From: Pontibacter russatus
Lineage (GTDB): Bacteria > Bacteroidota > Bacteroidia > Cytophagales > Hymenobacteraceae
NCBI RefSeq assembly: GCF_009931655.1
Contig: NZ_CP047984.1
Span: 3,861,001 to 3,925,000, forward strand
Direction of reading: 5' to 3'
DNA: 64,000 bases
Shown here: positions 17,614 through 27,156 of the stretch, piece by piece
How positions within the stretch are numbered: position 1 is the stretch's first letter
Layout: every line of letters starts with the position of its first letter
Program-made: the position numbers and the translations under genes
Notes under the pieces: model-generated
Seen by the model: the letters and a program-made list of their open reading frames with translations, nothing else
What the model was told of the DNA's origin: nothing
Databases searched by the model: none

Positions 17614-18696
17614 ATGAAAAAGCTATACGCCCGCTACAGCTTCCTGCTCCTTCTCGGCTTCGGTGCTGCTGCCTGCCAGCCCAGACAGCAGACAGCTACT
17701 GCTCCGGAGGCTGCGGCCAGCACTGTAGAAACCGCTGTTGCCGGTACCTATACAAACCCTATATATGCCGCTGACTTTGCCGATCCGACTGTTGTCAGGG
17801 CGGCGGATGGCTTCTATTATGTCTATGGCACCAACACCGAGGTGAACGGCGAAACGGTGAACATCCAGGTAGCCAGGTCGGAGGATTTGGTGGAGTGGGA
17901 GCATGTGGGAGACGCACTTCCCGTCAAGCCAAGCTGGGCTGACAGGGATTTCTGGGCGCCGCACGTATTCTATGATTCCACTAAGCAGTCCTATTATTTA
18001 TATTACTCCGGCGAATCAGCCAGTGAGACTGTGGGTAAGTGCTTGGGAGTGGCCACGTCCAAAAGTCCGGCAGGCCCGTTTACGGATAAGGGTGAACCTT
18101 TGCTCTGCGGGGAAAGCTTTGAGAGCATCGATCCCATGGCCTTCGACGATCCGGCCACGGGCAAAAAGCTTTTATACTGGGGTTCAGCCCATTTACCCAT
18201 TAAGGTGCAGGAACTGACAGACGACAGGCTGAGCTTTAAACCGGGTACCAAGCCGACAGAAGTTGTACAGGCCATTCATAACAACGACCCGGCTAATTAC
18301 CAAAACCTGGTGGAAGGTGCCTGGGTCACCTTCAGGGACGGTGACTACTACCTCTTTTACTCCGGCGACAACTGCTGCGGCGACAAAGCCCATTATGCCG
18401 TGATGGTGGCCCGCTCCCGGAATGCCACTGGCCCCTTCGAAACGCTGGCGGAGGCGACCGGAAAGGAGAACAGCGTGATACTGGAACTGAACGACGAGTG
18501 GATAGCCCCCGGACACAATTCCATCGTGACAGATGATGCCGGCCAGGACTGGATCGTATACCACGCCATCGACGCGGACAAACGGAACGGCGGGCGGGTG
18601 ATGCTGATGGACAAGATTGTTTACAGGGACGGCTGGCCATATATAGAAACCGGCACGCCGTCCGTAACAGCACAGCAGGCACCTGTGATAGAGTAA
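17614..18696 (+). CDS. GH43-family arabinosidase lipoprotein
   Basis: The 360-residue protein starts at the ATG in MKKLYARYS; a longer open frame upstream overlaps the preceding GH43 gene and is not used. Its lipobox is GAAAC (Cys21). The GH43 residues are D57 (FADPTV), D173 (SIDPMAF) and E234 (VEGAWV). The segment YSGDNCCGDKAHYAVMVARS is close in style to the matching region of the next GH43 gene and to the frameshifted one at 6935, pointing to arabinan-acting members. It lies 41 bases after one GH43 gene and about 40 before the next, so the three form one transcription unit. Confidence 0.88.
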   Translation: MKKLYARYSFLLLLGFGAAACQPRQQTATAPEAAASTVETAVAGTYTNPIYAADFADPTVVRAADGFYYVYGTNTEVNGETVNIQVARSEDLVEWEHVGDALPVKPSWADRDFWAPHVFYDSTKQSYYLYYSGESASETVGKCLGVATSKSPAGPFTDKGEPLLCGESFESIDPMAFDDPATGKKLLYWGSAHLPIKVQELTDDRLSFKPGTKPTEVVQAIHNNDPANYQNLVEGAWVTFRDGDYYLFYSGDNCCGDKAHYAVMVARSRNATGPFETLAEATGKENSVILELNDEWIAPGHNSIVTDDAGQDWIVYHAIDADKRNGGRVMLMDKIVYRDGWPYIETGTPSVTAQQAPVIE

Positions 18697-18736
18697 CCTG
18701 ATTTTATATATGCAGATGATACAAAACTCCATACGA

Positions 18737-20350
18737 ATGAAAAAACAATCCCTGCTCTTGTGCCTGGTCGGGCTGCTGGCTTTCTCCTGCAGCAGCAGCG
18801 ACACCACCAGCCAACCGGATGCTGTAGCCACTGCAGACACCACTGCTACGCAAACCATCACCTACACCAACCCCGTGCTGCCCGGCGATTACGCCGATCC
18901 GTCCGTGGTGCGCGTGGGGGATGATTACTGGGCAACGGCCACTTCCTCGGAATGGGCGCCCCTGTACCCAATCCTGCACTCCAAAAACTTGGTGGACTGG
19001 GAAATCGTGGGGCACGTATTCCCCGACAAGCTGCCGGACTGGGCGGACGCGCATTTCTGGGCGCCGGAGATTGCCTATGAGAACGGGAAATACTATATCT
19101 ACTACACCGCCAATAAGAAAGGCGGCAACCTCTGCGTAGGCGTGGCCAGCTCCACGAGCCCCACAGGTCCCTACACCGACCACGGGCCGCTGGTTTGCCA
19201 GGAGGCGGGCTCGATCGACGGTTTCGAGGTGCGGGACAAGGACGGAACACTGTATTTAGTCTGGAAAGAGGACGGCAATAGCCGCAACCTGCCTACGCCT
19301 CTATGGGCCCAGCGCATGAACGAGGAGCGCACCGAACTGCTTGGCGAGAAGTTTGAGATGTTCCGCAACGAGCCCGGCACCTGGGAGGGAGGCCTGGTGG
19401 AAGGTCCCGCCATTGTGCGCCACGGCGATTATTTCTATACCTTTTATGCCGGAGACAAGTGCTGCGGGCGCGAGTGTACATACGGCGTGGGCGTGGCGCG
19501 GGCTGAAAGCATCAAAGGGCCGTGGGAGAAATACGGGCAGAACCCCATCATGAAGCAGAACGAGGCGTGGAAATGCCCTGGCCACGGCACGGTGGTGTCT
19601 GACGGAAACGGCAACGATTATTTCCTGTATCACGCCTACAACACCGACAGTTTTGTATATGCCGGACGGCAAGGTTTGCTGGACCAGATCCAGTGGGGCG
19701 AAGACGGCTGGCCGCATTTCGAGAACAATGCTCCGAGCATTACGGCAACGATACCGGCCCCGGGAGCAGCGACAGCCATAACGGAACAGGACCTGGACAT
19801 CAGCGAGGAGTTTAATGCCGATGGCCTTTCCGACACCTGGCAATGGCCCGTCACGCAGGACCCGCAGTATACTTTCAACAATGGACTGCTGGTGCTGAAT
19901 GCCTCTCCCGATAAAATAGGAACGGTGCTGGGCAAACGCACCATCGACGGCGACTACACGGCAACCGCTGCCCTGAAAAGCAGTGATTTGCAGGGCGGTA
20001 CCATGGCGGGCCTCACGGCCATCGGCGACAGCGACAACGCGGTGGGTATTGCCCTCAGCGATGAGCAGATTGTGCTTTGGGGCATGAAAGGAGGCTCCCT
20101 TTCAACCATCGCCCGGGCAGATGCCCCCTCAGAGGAGGAAATGGTGCAACTGCGGCTCACGGCAGAGGAGGGCGACCAGTTGCAGTTTGCCTGGAGCGCC
20201 GACGGCACCACCTGGCACCCCCTGAACGAGGGCAAGGCCGTGGATGCCTCGTACCTGCCGCCCTGGGACCGCGCCGTGCGCGTAGGCCTCACCGCCAAAG
20301 GCCCCGCTGCCGCCACTGCCGCCTTCGACTGGTTCCGCGTGGATAATTAG
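18737..20350 (+). CDS. GH43 lipoprotein with C-terminal concanavalin-like domain
   Basis: The 537-residue protein is taken from MKKQSLLL; the frame is open for 9 codons more upstream, but the signal peptide begins here. The lipobox is LAFSC (Cys18). The GH43 propeller (about 35-330) carries D54 (YADPSV), D161 (SIDGFEV) and E222 (VEGPAIV). Residues about 345-537 form a beta-sandwich like the C-terminal domain of GH43 beta-xylosidases (SEEFNADGLSDTWQW start, AAFDWFRVDN end). Activity on arabino- or xylo-oligosaccharides is likely; in this cluster arabinan side chains are the better guess. Confidence 0.88.
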   Translation: MKKQSLLLCLVGLLAFSCSSSDTTSQPDAVATADTTATQTITYTNPVLPGDYADPSVVRVGDDYWATATSSEWAPLYPILHSKNLVDWEIVGHVFPDKLPDWADAHFWAPEIAYENGKYYIYYTANKKGGNLCVGVASSTSPTGPYTDHGPLVCQEAGSIDGFEVRDKDGTLYLVWKEDGNSRNLPTPLWAQRMNEERTELLGEKFEMFRNEPGTWEGGLVEGPAIVRHGDYFYTFYAGDKCCGRECTYGVGVARAESIKGPWEKYGQNPIMKQNEAWKCPGHGTVVSDGNGNDYFLYHAYNTDSFVYAGRQGLLDQIQWGEDGWPHFENNAPSITATIPAPGAATAITEQDLDISEEFNADGLSDTWQWPVTQDPQYTFNNGLLVLNASPDKIGTVLGKRTIDGDYTATAALKSSDLQGGTMAGLTAIGDSDNAVGIALSDEQIVLWGMKGGSLSTIARADAPSEEEMVQLRLTAEEGDQLQFAWSADGTTWHPLNEGKAVDASYLPPWDRAVRVGLTAKGPAAATAAFDWFRVDN

Positions 20351-20432
20351 GGAACCGGGTATTGGCAGGCTTTACCGGATTAATGCTTACCTTGAAGTGA
20401 AAATCATCTATTCCACAACGCCCAGAATCTAT

Positions 20433-21650
20433 ATGAAAAAAAGAAACCTTAGTAAAAAGCTTTTACTGTTAACTTTGGCGGGAAGTATCGGGGCCTCCGG
20501 CCTGAGCAGCTGCTCGAGCCAGGAAACGAACGAGGCCGAAACCGAAACCACAACGGCATCAAACGAACAAGATAGCATGGAAATCAAATCAGAGCCTTTC
20601 GGCAAAACAAAGGAAGGAGAAGAAACGACCCTGTACACGCTGACGAACGAGAACGGCATGCAGGTGCAAATCACCGACTACGGCGCTACCATCACCTCGG
20701 TGCTCACCCCGGACAAAGATGGGAAAATGGGCAACGTGGTGCTCGGGTTTGATAGCCTGGCAGGTTATATGAGCCCGGAGTACCTGAAGAGCGGGCCTTA
20801 TTTCGGTGCCATTGTAGGCCGCTACGGCAACCGCATCGCCAAAGGCAAATTCACGATTGACGGCCAGGAGTATACGCTGGCCAAGAACAACGGCGAAAAC
20901 CACCTGCACGGCGGCATCAAAGGGTTTGACAAAGTAGTGTGGGAGGCGGAGCCACTGCCGGAGCAGAACGCCCTGAAACTAACTTATGTGAGCCCTGACG
21001 GCGAGGAAGGCTACCCAGGCAAGCTCACCACCACCGTTACCTACACCCTCACCGACGACAATGAGATAAAAATTGACTACGAGGCAACGACAGACAAAGC
21101 CACGCCTGTCAACCTGACGAACCACAGCTACTTTAACCTGGCGGCTGGCCAGGCCGGGGACGCGCTGGACCATGTGGTGACGCTGAATGCGGACAAATAC
21201 ACGGTAGTGGATGAGTCGCTGATTCCGACGGGCGAGCTGCGCGATGTGAAAGGCACTGTGATGGATTTCACTTCCCCGCATGCCATTGGCGAGCGCGTGA
21301 ACGAGGTGGAAGGCGGTGGCTACGACCACAACTACGTGCTGAACGGCGAGGATGGCAATCTGAAAAAAGCCGCCACCGTATATGAGCCTACGAGCGGACG
21401 CGTGATGGAAGTGTTCACCACCGAGCCCGGCATCCAGTTCTACTCCGGCAACTTCCTGGACGGCACCATTACCGGCAGCGGCGGCAACACCTACAAGAAG
21501 CACTACGGCTTTGCCTTGGAGACGCAGCACTTCCCGGACTCTCCGAACCAGAAGGATTTCCCGTCAACCATACTGGAGCCGGGCGAAACCTACGAATCAA
21601 CTACTGTATATAAATTCTCGGTAAGAGACGACGCACAGGCCGCGCAATAG
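20433..21650 (+). CDS. galM: Aldose 1-epimerase (galactose mutarotase), lipoprotein form
   Basis: The 405-residue protein starts at MKKRNLSKK and has the lipobox LSSC, so unlike cytoplasmic GalM it is exported. The mutarotase fold is clear: GRYGNRIAKGKF and HLHGGIKGFDKV in the first half, catalytic His in LTNHSYFNL (H231) and catalytic Glu in ALETQHFPDSPNQ (E363). It interconverts alpha and beta anomers of aldoses such as galactose and possibly arabinose, which would speed uptake of sugar released by the retaining and inverting hydrolases encoded upstream. It is the last gene of the hydrolase run and is followed by a strong terminator. Confidence 0.92.
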   Translation: MKKRNLSKKLLLLTLAGSIGASGLSSCSSQETNEAETETTTASNEQDSMEIKSEPFGKTKEGEETTLYTLTNENGMQVQITDYGATITSVLTPDKDGKMGNVVLGFDSLAGYMSPEYLKSGPYFGAIVGRYGNRIAKGKFTIDGQEYTLAKNNGENHLHGGIKGFDKVVWEAEPLPEQNALKLTYVSPDGEEGYPGKLTTTVTYTLTDDNEIKIDYEATTDKATPVNLTNHSYFNLAAGQAGDALDHVVTLNADKYTVVDESLIPTGELRDVKGTVMDFTSPHAIGERVNEVEGGGYDHNYVLNGEDGNLKKAATVYEPTSGRVMEVFTTEPGIQFYSGNFLDGTITGSGGNTYKKHYGFALETQHFPDSPNQKDFPSTILEPGETYESTTVYKFSVRDDAQAAQ

Positions 21651-21670
21651 CAGGCAAGTTGAACATCAGC

Positions 21671-21721
21671 TATATATAAAAAGCCGCTCAAGCAGACAGC
21701 CTGAGCGGCTTTTTATATATA
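21671..21721 (+). terminator. Intrinsic terminator with TATATATA-capped arms
   Basis: The arms are 20 bp and perfect, running from the outer TATATATA through AAAAAGCCGCTCA, with an 11-base loop. The right arm ends TTTTTATATATA. It ends the GH2-GH43-GH43-GH43-galM unit. The 254 bases after it, up to the HAD gene, show only TATA tracts. Confidence 0.9.
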
Positions 21722-21975
21722 AGGGCAGCGAGTCGGGCCATCTGATAACAAAGCAGAACCGGCACCTGTTAAAAAGCAATAACTCTGGGGTGCAGCAGCC
21801 CCGACATATGATAAACGCAATCGCCTGCTGCCGGACTTTTGGCTTATATCGCTGATACAAACTTAAAGGTATAGGGTATATGTAATTGACTTTGTCCCAC
21901 TTTGAAGAGCGATAAAGTCAGAGATGTAAAAGCATAGTAGAGTTTTGCAGGCATATATAAATCAAGAATAACAAC

Positions 21976-22650
21976 ATGAAGCATACGAAAACCGCGTTCC
22001 TGTTCGACCTGAACGGAACGGTGATAGATGATATGGAGTACCACGCGGAGGCCTGGCACGAGATACTGACAAACGACCTGGGCGCCGACCTGACCTGGGG
22101 CGAGGTGAAGAAGGAAATGTACGGCAAGAACAGCGAGGTGCTGGCCCGCATCTTCGGCGAAAACCATTTCTCAGACAAGGAAGTCCAGCAGTTGTCTTTC
22201 AAGAAGGAACAATATTACCAGCAAGCCTATAAGCCGCACCTGAAGCTCATCAACGGGCTGCATGATTTTCTGAAAAAGGCTGCCGCGCACGATGTGAAAA
22301 TGGCCATTGCCTCGGCTGCCATCACCGACAACATCAATTTTGTGGTGGACAACCTGGATGTGCGGCAGTATTTTGACGCTTTCGTGAGCGCAGACGATGT
22401 GACAACGAGCAAGCCGGACCCGGAGACATTCTTGGAAGCGGCCAAAAAGCTACACGCAGATCCGGCGGATTGCATTGTATTTGAGGATGCCCCGAAAGGC
22501 GTGGAGGCGGCGCAGAATGCCGGCATGAAGTGCGTGGTCATCACCACGGCCCACCCCAAAGAAGACTTTAAACAATACGAAAACGTGATTGCCTATATAG
22601 GCGATTACACAGATCCCTATATAACCAATTTCTTCTCAGTGCAGGAGTAG
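21976..22650 (+). CDS. HAD-superfamily phosphatase, beta-phosphoglucomutase-like, DxN variant
   Basis: The 224-residue protein has the HAD fold with a helical cap: motif I FDLNGTVIDD (D11, N13), motif II around ASAAI, motif III Lys in TSKPDPE, and motif IV FEDAPKGVEAA. The second motif I Asp, the usual acid/base, is Asn here. Similar DLNG/DMNG motifs occur in some Bacteroidota HAD proteins, as far as is recalled, so this is probably a subfamily trait rather than damage. It may act on sugar phosphates and lies between the arabinan hydrolases and the arabinose catabolic genes. Confidence 0.88.
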   Translation: MKHTKTAFLFDLNGTVIDDMEYHAEAWHEILTNDLGADLTWGEVKKEMYGKNSEVLARIFGENHFSDKEVQQLSFKKEQYYQQAYKPHLKLINGLHDFLKKAAAHDVKMAIASAAITDNINFVVDNLDVRQYFDAFVSADDVTTSKPDPETFLEAAKKLHADPADCIVFEDAPKGVEAAQNAGMKCVVITTAHPKEDFKQYENVIAYIGDYTDPYITNFFSVQE

Positions 22651-22670
22651 AGGTATATATGGCTTGAAGT

Positions 22671-22712
22671 AAAACAGCAGCAGCGGACTTTAGAGCCCGC
22701 TGCTGCTGTTTT
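22671..22712. terminator. Bidirectional terminator between HAD gene and araA
   Basis: AAAACAGCAGCAGCGG and its complement form a perfect 16-bp stem with a 10-base loop. T-runs stand on both strands and TATATA follows on the right. Confidence 0.88.
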
Positions 22713-22732
22713 ATATATAATTGCCGCCTATC

Positions 22733-24238
22733 TCAGAACGTGCAGTTCACCTGGTAATATACCTCGCTCCAGCGCAGCTCGTTCTGCAGTTGGCGCAGAC
22801 GGGTGTCTTTGTCGATGACCACGGATTCAATGCCAGCCATGTCAGCGAAATCCTGCAACTGCTCGGAAGTCAGGTTTTGGCTGTAGCAGGTGTGGTGTGC
22901 GCCTCCGGCCAGTATCCAGGCGGCGCAGCCTGTTTTCATGTCCGGGTACGGCTTCCAGAGCACGCGGGCTACAGGCAGATTTGGCAGGTCGTGCTGCGGC
23001 TCCACCGCCTCCACCTCATTCACCAGCAGCCTGAAGCGATTGCCCATGTCAATGATGGAGGCGTTCAGCGCCGGGCCACCGGCCACGTTAAACACCAGGC
23101 GCACCGGGTCGGCTTTGCCGCCGATGCCCAGTGGGTGTACCTCGCACGAGGGCCTGCCGCTGGCGATAGACTCGTCAATCTCGAGCATATGGGAGCCCAG
23201 CACCAGCGCGTTGTTCGGGTCGAAGTGGTAGGTATAGTCCTCCATGAAAGCGTTTCCGCCCGGAAGGCCGCTGCCCATCACTTTCATGGCGCGCACCAGC
23301 GCAGCCGTTTTCCAGTCGCCTTCCCCGGCAAAGCCATAGCCCTGGCCCATCAGGCGCTGCGCCGCAATGCCCGGCAACTGCACCATGCCGTGCAAATCCT
23401 CGAAGGTGTCAGAAAAGCCTTTGAAGTTGCCATCCTCCAGGAAAGTGCGCAGCCCGAGTTCTATCCTGGCCGCATCGCGGAGTGCATTATATTGGCCGCC
23501 ACCCTTGCGCAGCGCTTCCACCACGGCATAGCGTTCCTCATACTCCTGCGTCAGCGTGTCCACTTCTCCGTCGCTGATTTGGTTGATGAACTGGACCAAA
23601 TCGCCGATGCCGTAGGTGTTGACGGAGAAGCCAAACTTCATTTCGGCCTCTACTTTGTCGCCCTCGGTTACGGCCACGTAGCGCATGTTGTCGCCGAAGC
23701 GGGCGAACTTGGCGCCCTGCCAGTCGTGCCAGCCGCAGGCCACGCGCGCCCAGGAGCCGATTTGCTCCAGCACCTCGGCCTCCTGCCAGTGGCCCACCAC
23801 CACCTTGCGGTTCATGCGCAGCCGCGACACGATGAAACCGAACTCGCGGTCGCCGTGCGCGCTCTGGTTCAGGTTCATGAAATCCATGTCGATGGAGTTC
23901 CACGGAATGTCGCGGTTGAACTGGGTGTGCAGGTGCAGGAGCGGCTTCTTCAATATCTTCAATCCGCCAATCCACATTTTGGCGGGGGAGAAGGTGTGCA
24001 TCCAGGCCACCACGCCCACGCAGTTTTCGGCCACGTTCGCATCCTGGCAGATGCGGAAAATCTCCTCTGTCGTCTTCACCACGGGCTTAAACACCACCCG
24101 TACCGGCACCTGCCCGGCCTGGTCGAGGCCCTGCGCGATTTGCTGTGAGTGTTCTGCTACCTGGCGCAGCGTCTCCTCCCCATATAGATGCTGGCTGCCC
24201 GTCACAAACCAGATTTCGAATTGCTTTAAGTCTACCAT
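22733..24238 (-). CDS. araA: L-arabinose isomerase
   Basis: The 501-residue protein is a full-length AraA that converts L-arabinose to L-ribulose, the first cytoplasmic step of arabinose use. It begins [15 protein letters not shown], the standard family start. Metal-ligand positions are visible in [11 protein letters not shown] (Glu), [10 protein letters not shown] (Glu), LGSHMLEID (His) and [11 protein letters not shown] (His). It is the last gene of the minus-strand arabinose set (araB, araD, symporter, araA). A terminator lies between the symporter and araA, so araA may have its own promoter in the 83-base gap or rely on read-through. Confidence 0.97.
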   Translation of the reverse strand: MVDLKQFEIWFVTGSQHLYGEETLRQVAEHSQQIAQGLDQAGQVPVRVVFKPVVKTTEEIFRICQDANVAENCVGVVAWMHTFSPAKMWIGGLKILKKPLLHLHTQFNRDIPWNSIDMDFMNLNQSAHGDREFGFIVSRLRMNRKVVVGHWQEAEVLEQIGSWARVACGWHDWQGAKFARFGDNMRYVAVTEGDKVEAEMKFGFSVNTYGIGDLVQFINQISDGEVDTLTQEYEERYAVVEALRKGGGQYNALRDAARIELGLRTFLEDGNFKGFSDTFEDLHGMVQLPGIAAQRLMGQGYGFAGEGDWKTAALVRAMKVMGSGLPGGNAFMEDYTYHFDPNNALVLGSHMLEIDESIASGRPSCEVHPLGIGGKADPVRLVFNVAGGPALNASIIDMGNRFRLLVNEVEAVEPQHDLPNLPVARVLWKPYPDMKTGCAAWILAGGAHHTCYSQNLTSEQLQDFADMAGIESVVIDKDTRLRQLQNELRWSEVYYQVNCTF

Positions 24239-24282
24239 ATATAAAGTGTATTTTTAACAATAATTGGTAAAGGCAAAAAGAA

Positions 24283-24310
24283 GGCGCTGCAGCAATTAAG
24301 CTACAGCGCC
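24283..24310 (-). terminator. Terminator after the SSS symporter gene
   Basis: On the minus strand GGCGCTG...CAGCGCC, extended by imperfect GTAGC/GCAGC pairing, is followed by TTCTTTTTG. It separates the symporter gene from araA. Confidence 0.7.
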
Positions 24311-24321
24311 CTCTCTTAAAA

Positions 24322-26196
24322 TTAATACCACAGGAAGTAGTAAATCAAACCGATGATAAGTATTACGCCCGCTGCACCGATGTTGAACGGTGTGCCGGTG
24401 TTAAAGAGCACCGGGTCCGACACAATGGCTTTCGGGTCGGAGAGCGGCATCTTGGCGTTGGTGTACAGGATGATGCCAATCATCGCGAACAGCGCCGCCA
24501 GGAAGAAGAGCGACTCAATGCCGTAATAACTGTACTCCGGCGTGTAAACGATAGCGGCAATCAGTGTAATTATAGCCAGCACGAAGAACACATAGGAATA
24601 ACCCGCAATTTTGCGCTGCCTGCTCTCTGGCGGAAGCGGCGACTTCACTTTAACGCCCTTCTCGGCAAAGCTGATGACGGAGGCGATGAGGCATAGGATG
24701 ATGAACACATAGCCCATGCGCAGCAGGAAAGGCATATCGGGGCTGATAATCTTGAAGACGATACCGGCCGGGATGGTGGCGATGGCCGTCCAGAGGGCGG
24801 CGTTGGCGGTAATCTGTCGCCAGAAGAGCCCCATGCCGAACACGGCTACCACACCCGGGTATATATAGCCCGTGTACTCCTGTATATACTGGAACACCTG
24901 GTCGAGCGAGCTGAGCTGTGGCGCCACAATGGCGGCAATGGCCAGGGAAACAATCGCCACTATCCTGCCCACGCGCACCAACTGGCGGCTCGAGGCATTG
25001 GGCTTAAAGTAAGGGTTATATATGTCCATCGTGAAGATGGTGGCGGTGCTGTTTACCATCGAGGCGAGTGAAGACACAATGGCGGCGGCCAGGGCGGCAA
25101 AAGCAAGTCCACGGATACCGGACGGCACAAAGTTTTTCAACAGCCAGGGGTACGCCTCATCCGACTTGTCGATGGTGCCGATTTCTGCCACGGTTTTTCC
25201 TAAGATAGCGGCAAGTTCCTCCGGGGTGTGGGCGTTCAGCAGCACGTAGGCGGCTATGCCCGGGATTACCACGATAAGCGGCATCAGAATTTTCAGGAAA
25301 GCGGCGAACAAAAGCCCGCGCTTGGCCTCGTTGATGCTCTTGGCAGCCAGCCCTTTCTGGATGATGTACTGGTTGAAGCCCCAGTAGCCCAGGTTGGTGG
25401 CCCACATGGCACCGGCAATCACTGCAATTCCGGGTAAATCAATGAAAGCGTCTTTTTGTCCTCCCGAGCCATCCGGCACATAAATCCTGCCTTCGGGTAT
25501 CACCATGGTAAAGTGGTCGCGCGCCCGGTCGTAGAGGTTGAAGAGACCGGCCATTACACCGTCCCCGGCACCCACGGCATCCAGAGCAAGGAAGGTGGTT
25601 ACCAGACCACCGCCTACCATAAACACCACCTGCACCACATCCGTCCAAGCTACGGCTTCCAGGCCGCCATAGATGGAGTAGATGGCGGAGAAAACCAGCA
25701 GGCCGATGATGCCATACTGGAGCGGAATGCCCATGATGCTCTCCATGGCAAGCGCCCCCAGGTAACTCACCGAGGTCAGGTTCACGAACACGTACACCAG
25801 CAGCCAGAAAACGGCGAACGCCGTGCTCACACCCCGGTTAAAACGCTGGTTCAGAAACTGCGGCATGGTGTAGATGCCCTTGTCGATGAACACGGGCAGG
25901 AAGAATTTAGCTACCACAAGCAGCGCGATGGCCGCCATCCACTCATAAGCCGAGATAGCCAGGCCAATGGCAAAGCCCGACCCCGAGGTGCCGATAAAGT
26001 GCTCGGCAGAGATGTTGGCCGCAATAAGGGAGGCGCCCACCGCCCACCAGGTCAGGGACTTGTCGGCCAGGAAGTACTCTTCAGATGTTTTCTCCACACC
26101 ACCCTTGGTTCTGGAGACCCAAAGCCCCATGAACAGGATGGTAACAGCATACAGGATAAAGACTATGTAGTCTAACGTTGAGAATCCGGAGGTCAT
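24322..26196 (-). CDS. Sodium/solute symporter (SSS/SGLT family), probable arabinose uptake
   Basis: The 624-residue integral membrane protein has about 14 hydrophobic segments and the SSS signature region (SLIAANISAEHFIGTSGSGF near residue 60). The length and the YGIESLFFLAAL C-terminal segment match bacterial SGLT-type sugar transporters. Its place between araD and araA makes L-arabinose, or a close sugar, the likely substrate, driven by the Na+ gradient across the inner membrane. No SusC/SusD pair is present in the window, so this symporter is the only evident uptake route for the released sugar. Confidence 0.92.
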   Translation of the reverse strand: MTSGFSTLDYIVFILYAVTILFMGLWVSRTKGGVEKTSEEYFLADKSLTWWAVGASLIAANISAEHFIGTSGSGFAIGLAISAYEWMAAIALLVVAKFFLPVFIDKGIYTMPQFLNQRFNRGVSTAFAVFWLLVYVFVNLTSVSYLGALAMESIMGIPLQYGIIGLLVFSAIYSIYGGLEAVAWTDVVQVVFMVGGGLVTTFLALDAVGAGDGVMAGLFNLYDRARDHFTMVIPEGRIYVPDGSGGQKDAFIDLPGIAVIAGAMWATNLGYWGFNQYIIQKGLAAKSINEAKRGLLFAAFLKILMPLIVVIPGIAAYVLLNAHTPEELAAILGKTVAEIGTIDKSDEAYPWLLKNFVPSGIRGLAFAALAAAIVSSLASMVNSTATIFTMDIYNPYFKPNASSRQLVRVGRIVAIVSLAIAAIVAPQLSSLDQVFQYIQEYTGYIYPGVVAVFGMGLFWRQITANAALWTAIATIPAGIVFKIISPDMPFLLRMGYVFIILCLIASVISFAEKGVKVKSPLPPESRQRKIAGYSYVFFVLAIITLIAAIVYTPEYSYYGIESLFFLAALFAMIGIILYTNAKMPLSDPKAIVSDPVLFNTGTPFNIGAAGVILIIGLIYYFLWY

Positions 26197-26319
26197 GTAG
26201 AAGTAGCGTTATAGTTTAGTTCTTTAAATTTTTTTAAGATATGAGAAAATATTCATTTCTCGCAATTTTCCTTTTCAAACCTTTTTTCTTCCCTTTTCAA
26301 CAGCGGAACAGGGTGGCCC

Positions 26320-27021
26320 TTACTGCTGCCCGTAGTAGGAGTCGGGGCCGTGCTTGCGCTCGTAGTGTTTTTTAATGAGGGAGTCCTGCAGGCGCGGGGC
26401 GTCCGGCCTGATTTGCTCGGTTAGAAATGCCATGCGGGCCACCTCTTCCAGCACGGCGCTGTTATATACCGCCTTTGCCGCCGTCTTGCCCCAGGTAAAC
26501 GGCGCGTGGTTGCCCACCAGCACCATCTCTACCTCCTCATGACGCATGCCTTTCTCCCGGAGGCAGTCCATTATCTGGAAGCCCGTCTGGTATTCGTAGT
26601 CCCCCTGTATCATCTCATCGCGCATGGGCGGCGCGCAGGGAATGTCCACGGTGTTGTGGTCGGCGTGCGTGGTGCCATATAGGGGGATATCGCGCTGCGC
26701 CTGTGCCCAGGCGGTGGCGTAGGTGGAGTGGGTGTGCACGATGCCCCCGATGTTCTCCCAATGCTTGTACAGCACGGCGTGCGTTTTGGTGTCGGAGGAG
26801 GGTCGGAGGCTGCCTTCCACGGTGTTGCCGTCAAAATCCACAATCACCATTTGCTCCGGAGAGAGAGCCTCGTACGGCACACCGCTTGGCTTGATGGCGA
26901 ACACGCCCAGGCTGCGGTCGGCGGCGCTCACGTTGCCGAAGGTGAACAGCACCAGGCCCAGTTTGGGCAGCTGCATGTTCGCTTCGTAGGCTTCCTGTTT
27001 GATATGTTGGTATTGGCTCAT
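26320..27021 (-). CDS. araD: L-ribulose-5-phosphate 4-epimerase
   Basis: The 233-residue class II aldolase/epimerase converts L-ribulose-5-phosphate to D-xylulose-5-phosphate. Start MSQYQHIKQEA was chosen over an ATG 30 bases upstream because it matches the family N-terminus. Visible motifs are TFGNVSAADR, SGVPYEALSPEQMV, the zinc ligands in HTHSTYATAW and the YGTTHADH segment. It lies between araB and the symporter gene on the same strand; the 123-base gap to the symporter shows no terminator, consistent with co-transcription. Confidence 0.96.
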   Translation of the reverse strand: MSQYQHIKQEAYEANMQLPKLGLVLFTFGNVSAADRSLGVFAIKPSGVPYEALSPEQMVIVDFDGNTVEGSLRPSSDTKTHAVLYKHWENIGGIVHTHSTYATAWAQAQRDIPLYGTTHADHNTVDIPCAPPMRDEMIQGDYEYQTGFQIMDCLREKGMRHEEVEMVLVGNHAPFTWGKTAAKAVYNSAVLEEVARMAFLTEQIRPDAPRLQDSLIKKHYERKHGPDSYYGQQ

Positions 27022-27156
27022 ATATAAAAGGACACAAGTATCAGGTATCAAGACACAAGACTCTTTGTATTGCGTCTAACTTATTCTAAATGATTTATGA
27101 TGTGTGATGCTTCTATGGCGCGTGCAGTTCGATGCTGTCAGGGGTTTATATATGTT

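Noticed and set aside
22721..24148. 475-codon plus-strand frame opposite araA
   Set aside because: araA is certain, and the opposite frame has no motif and a His/Ala-biased composition.
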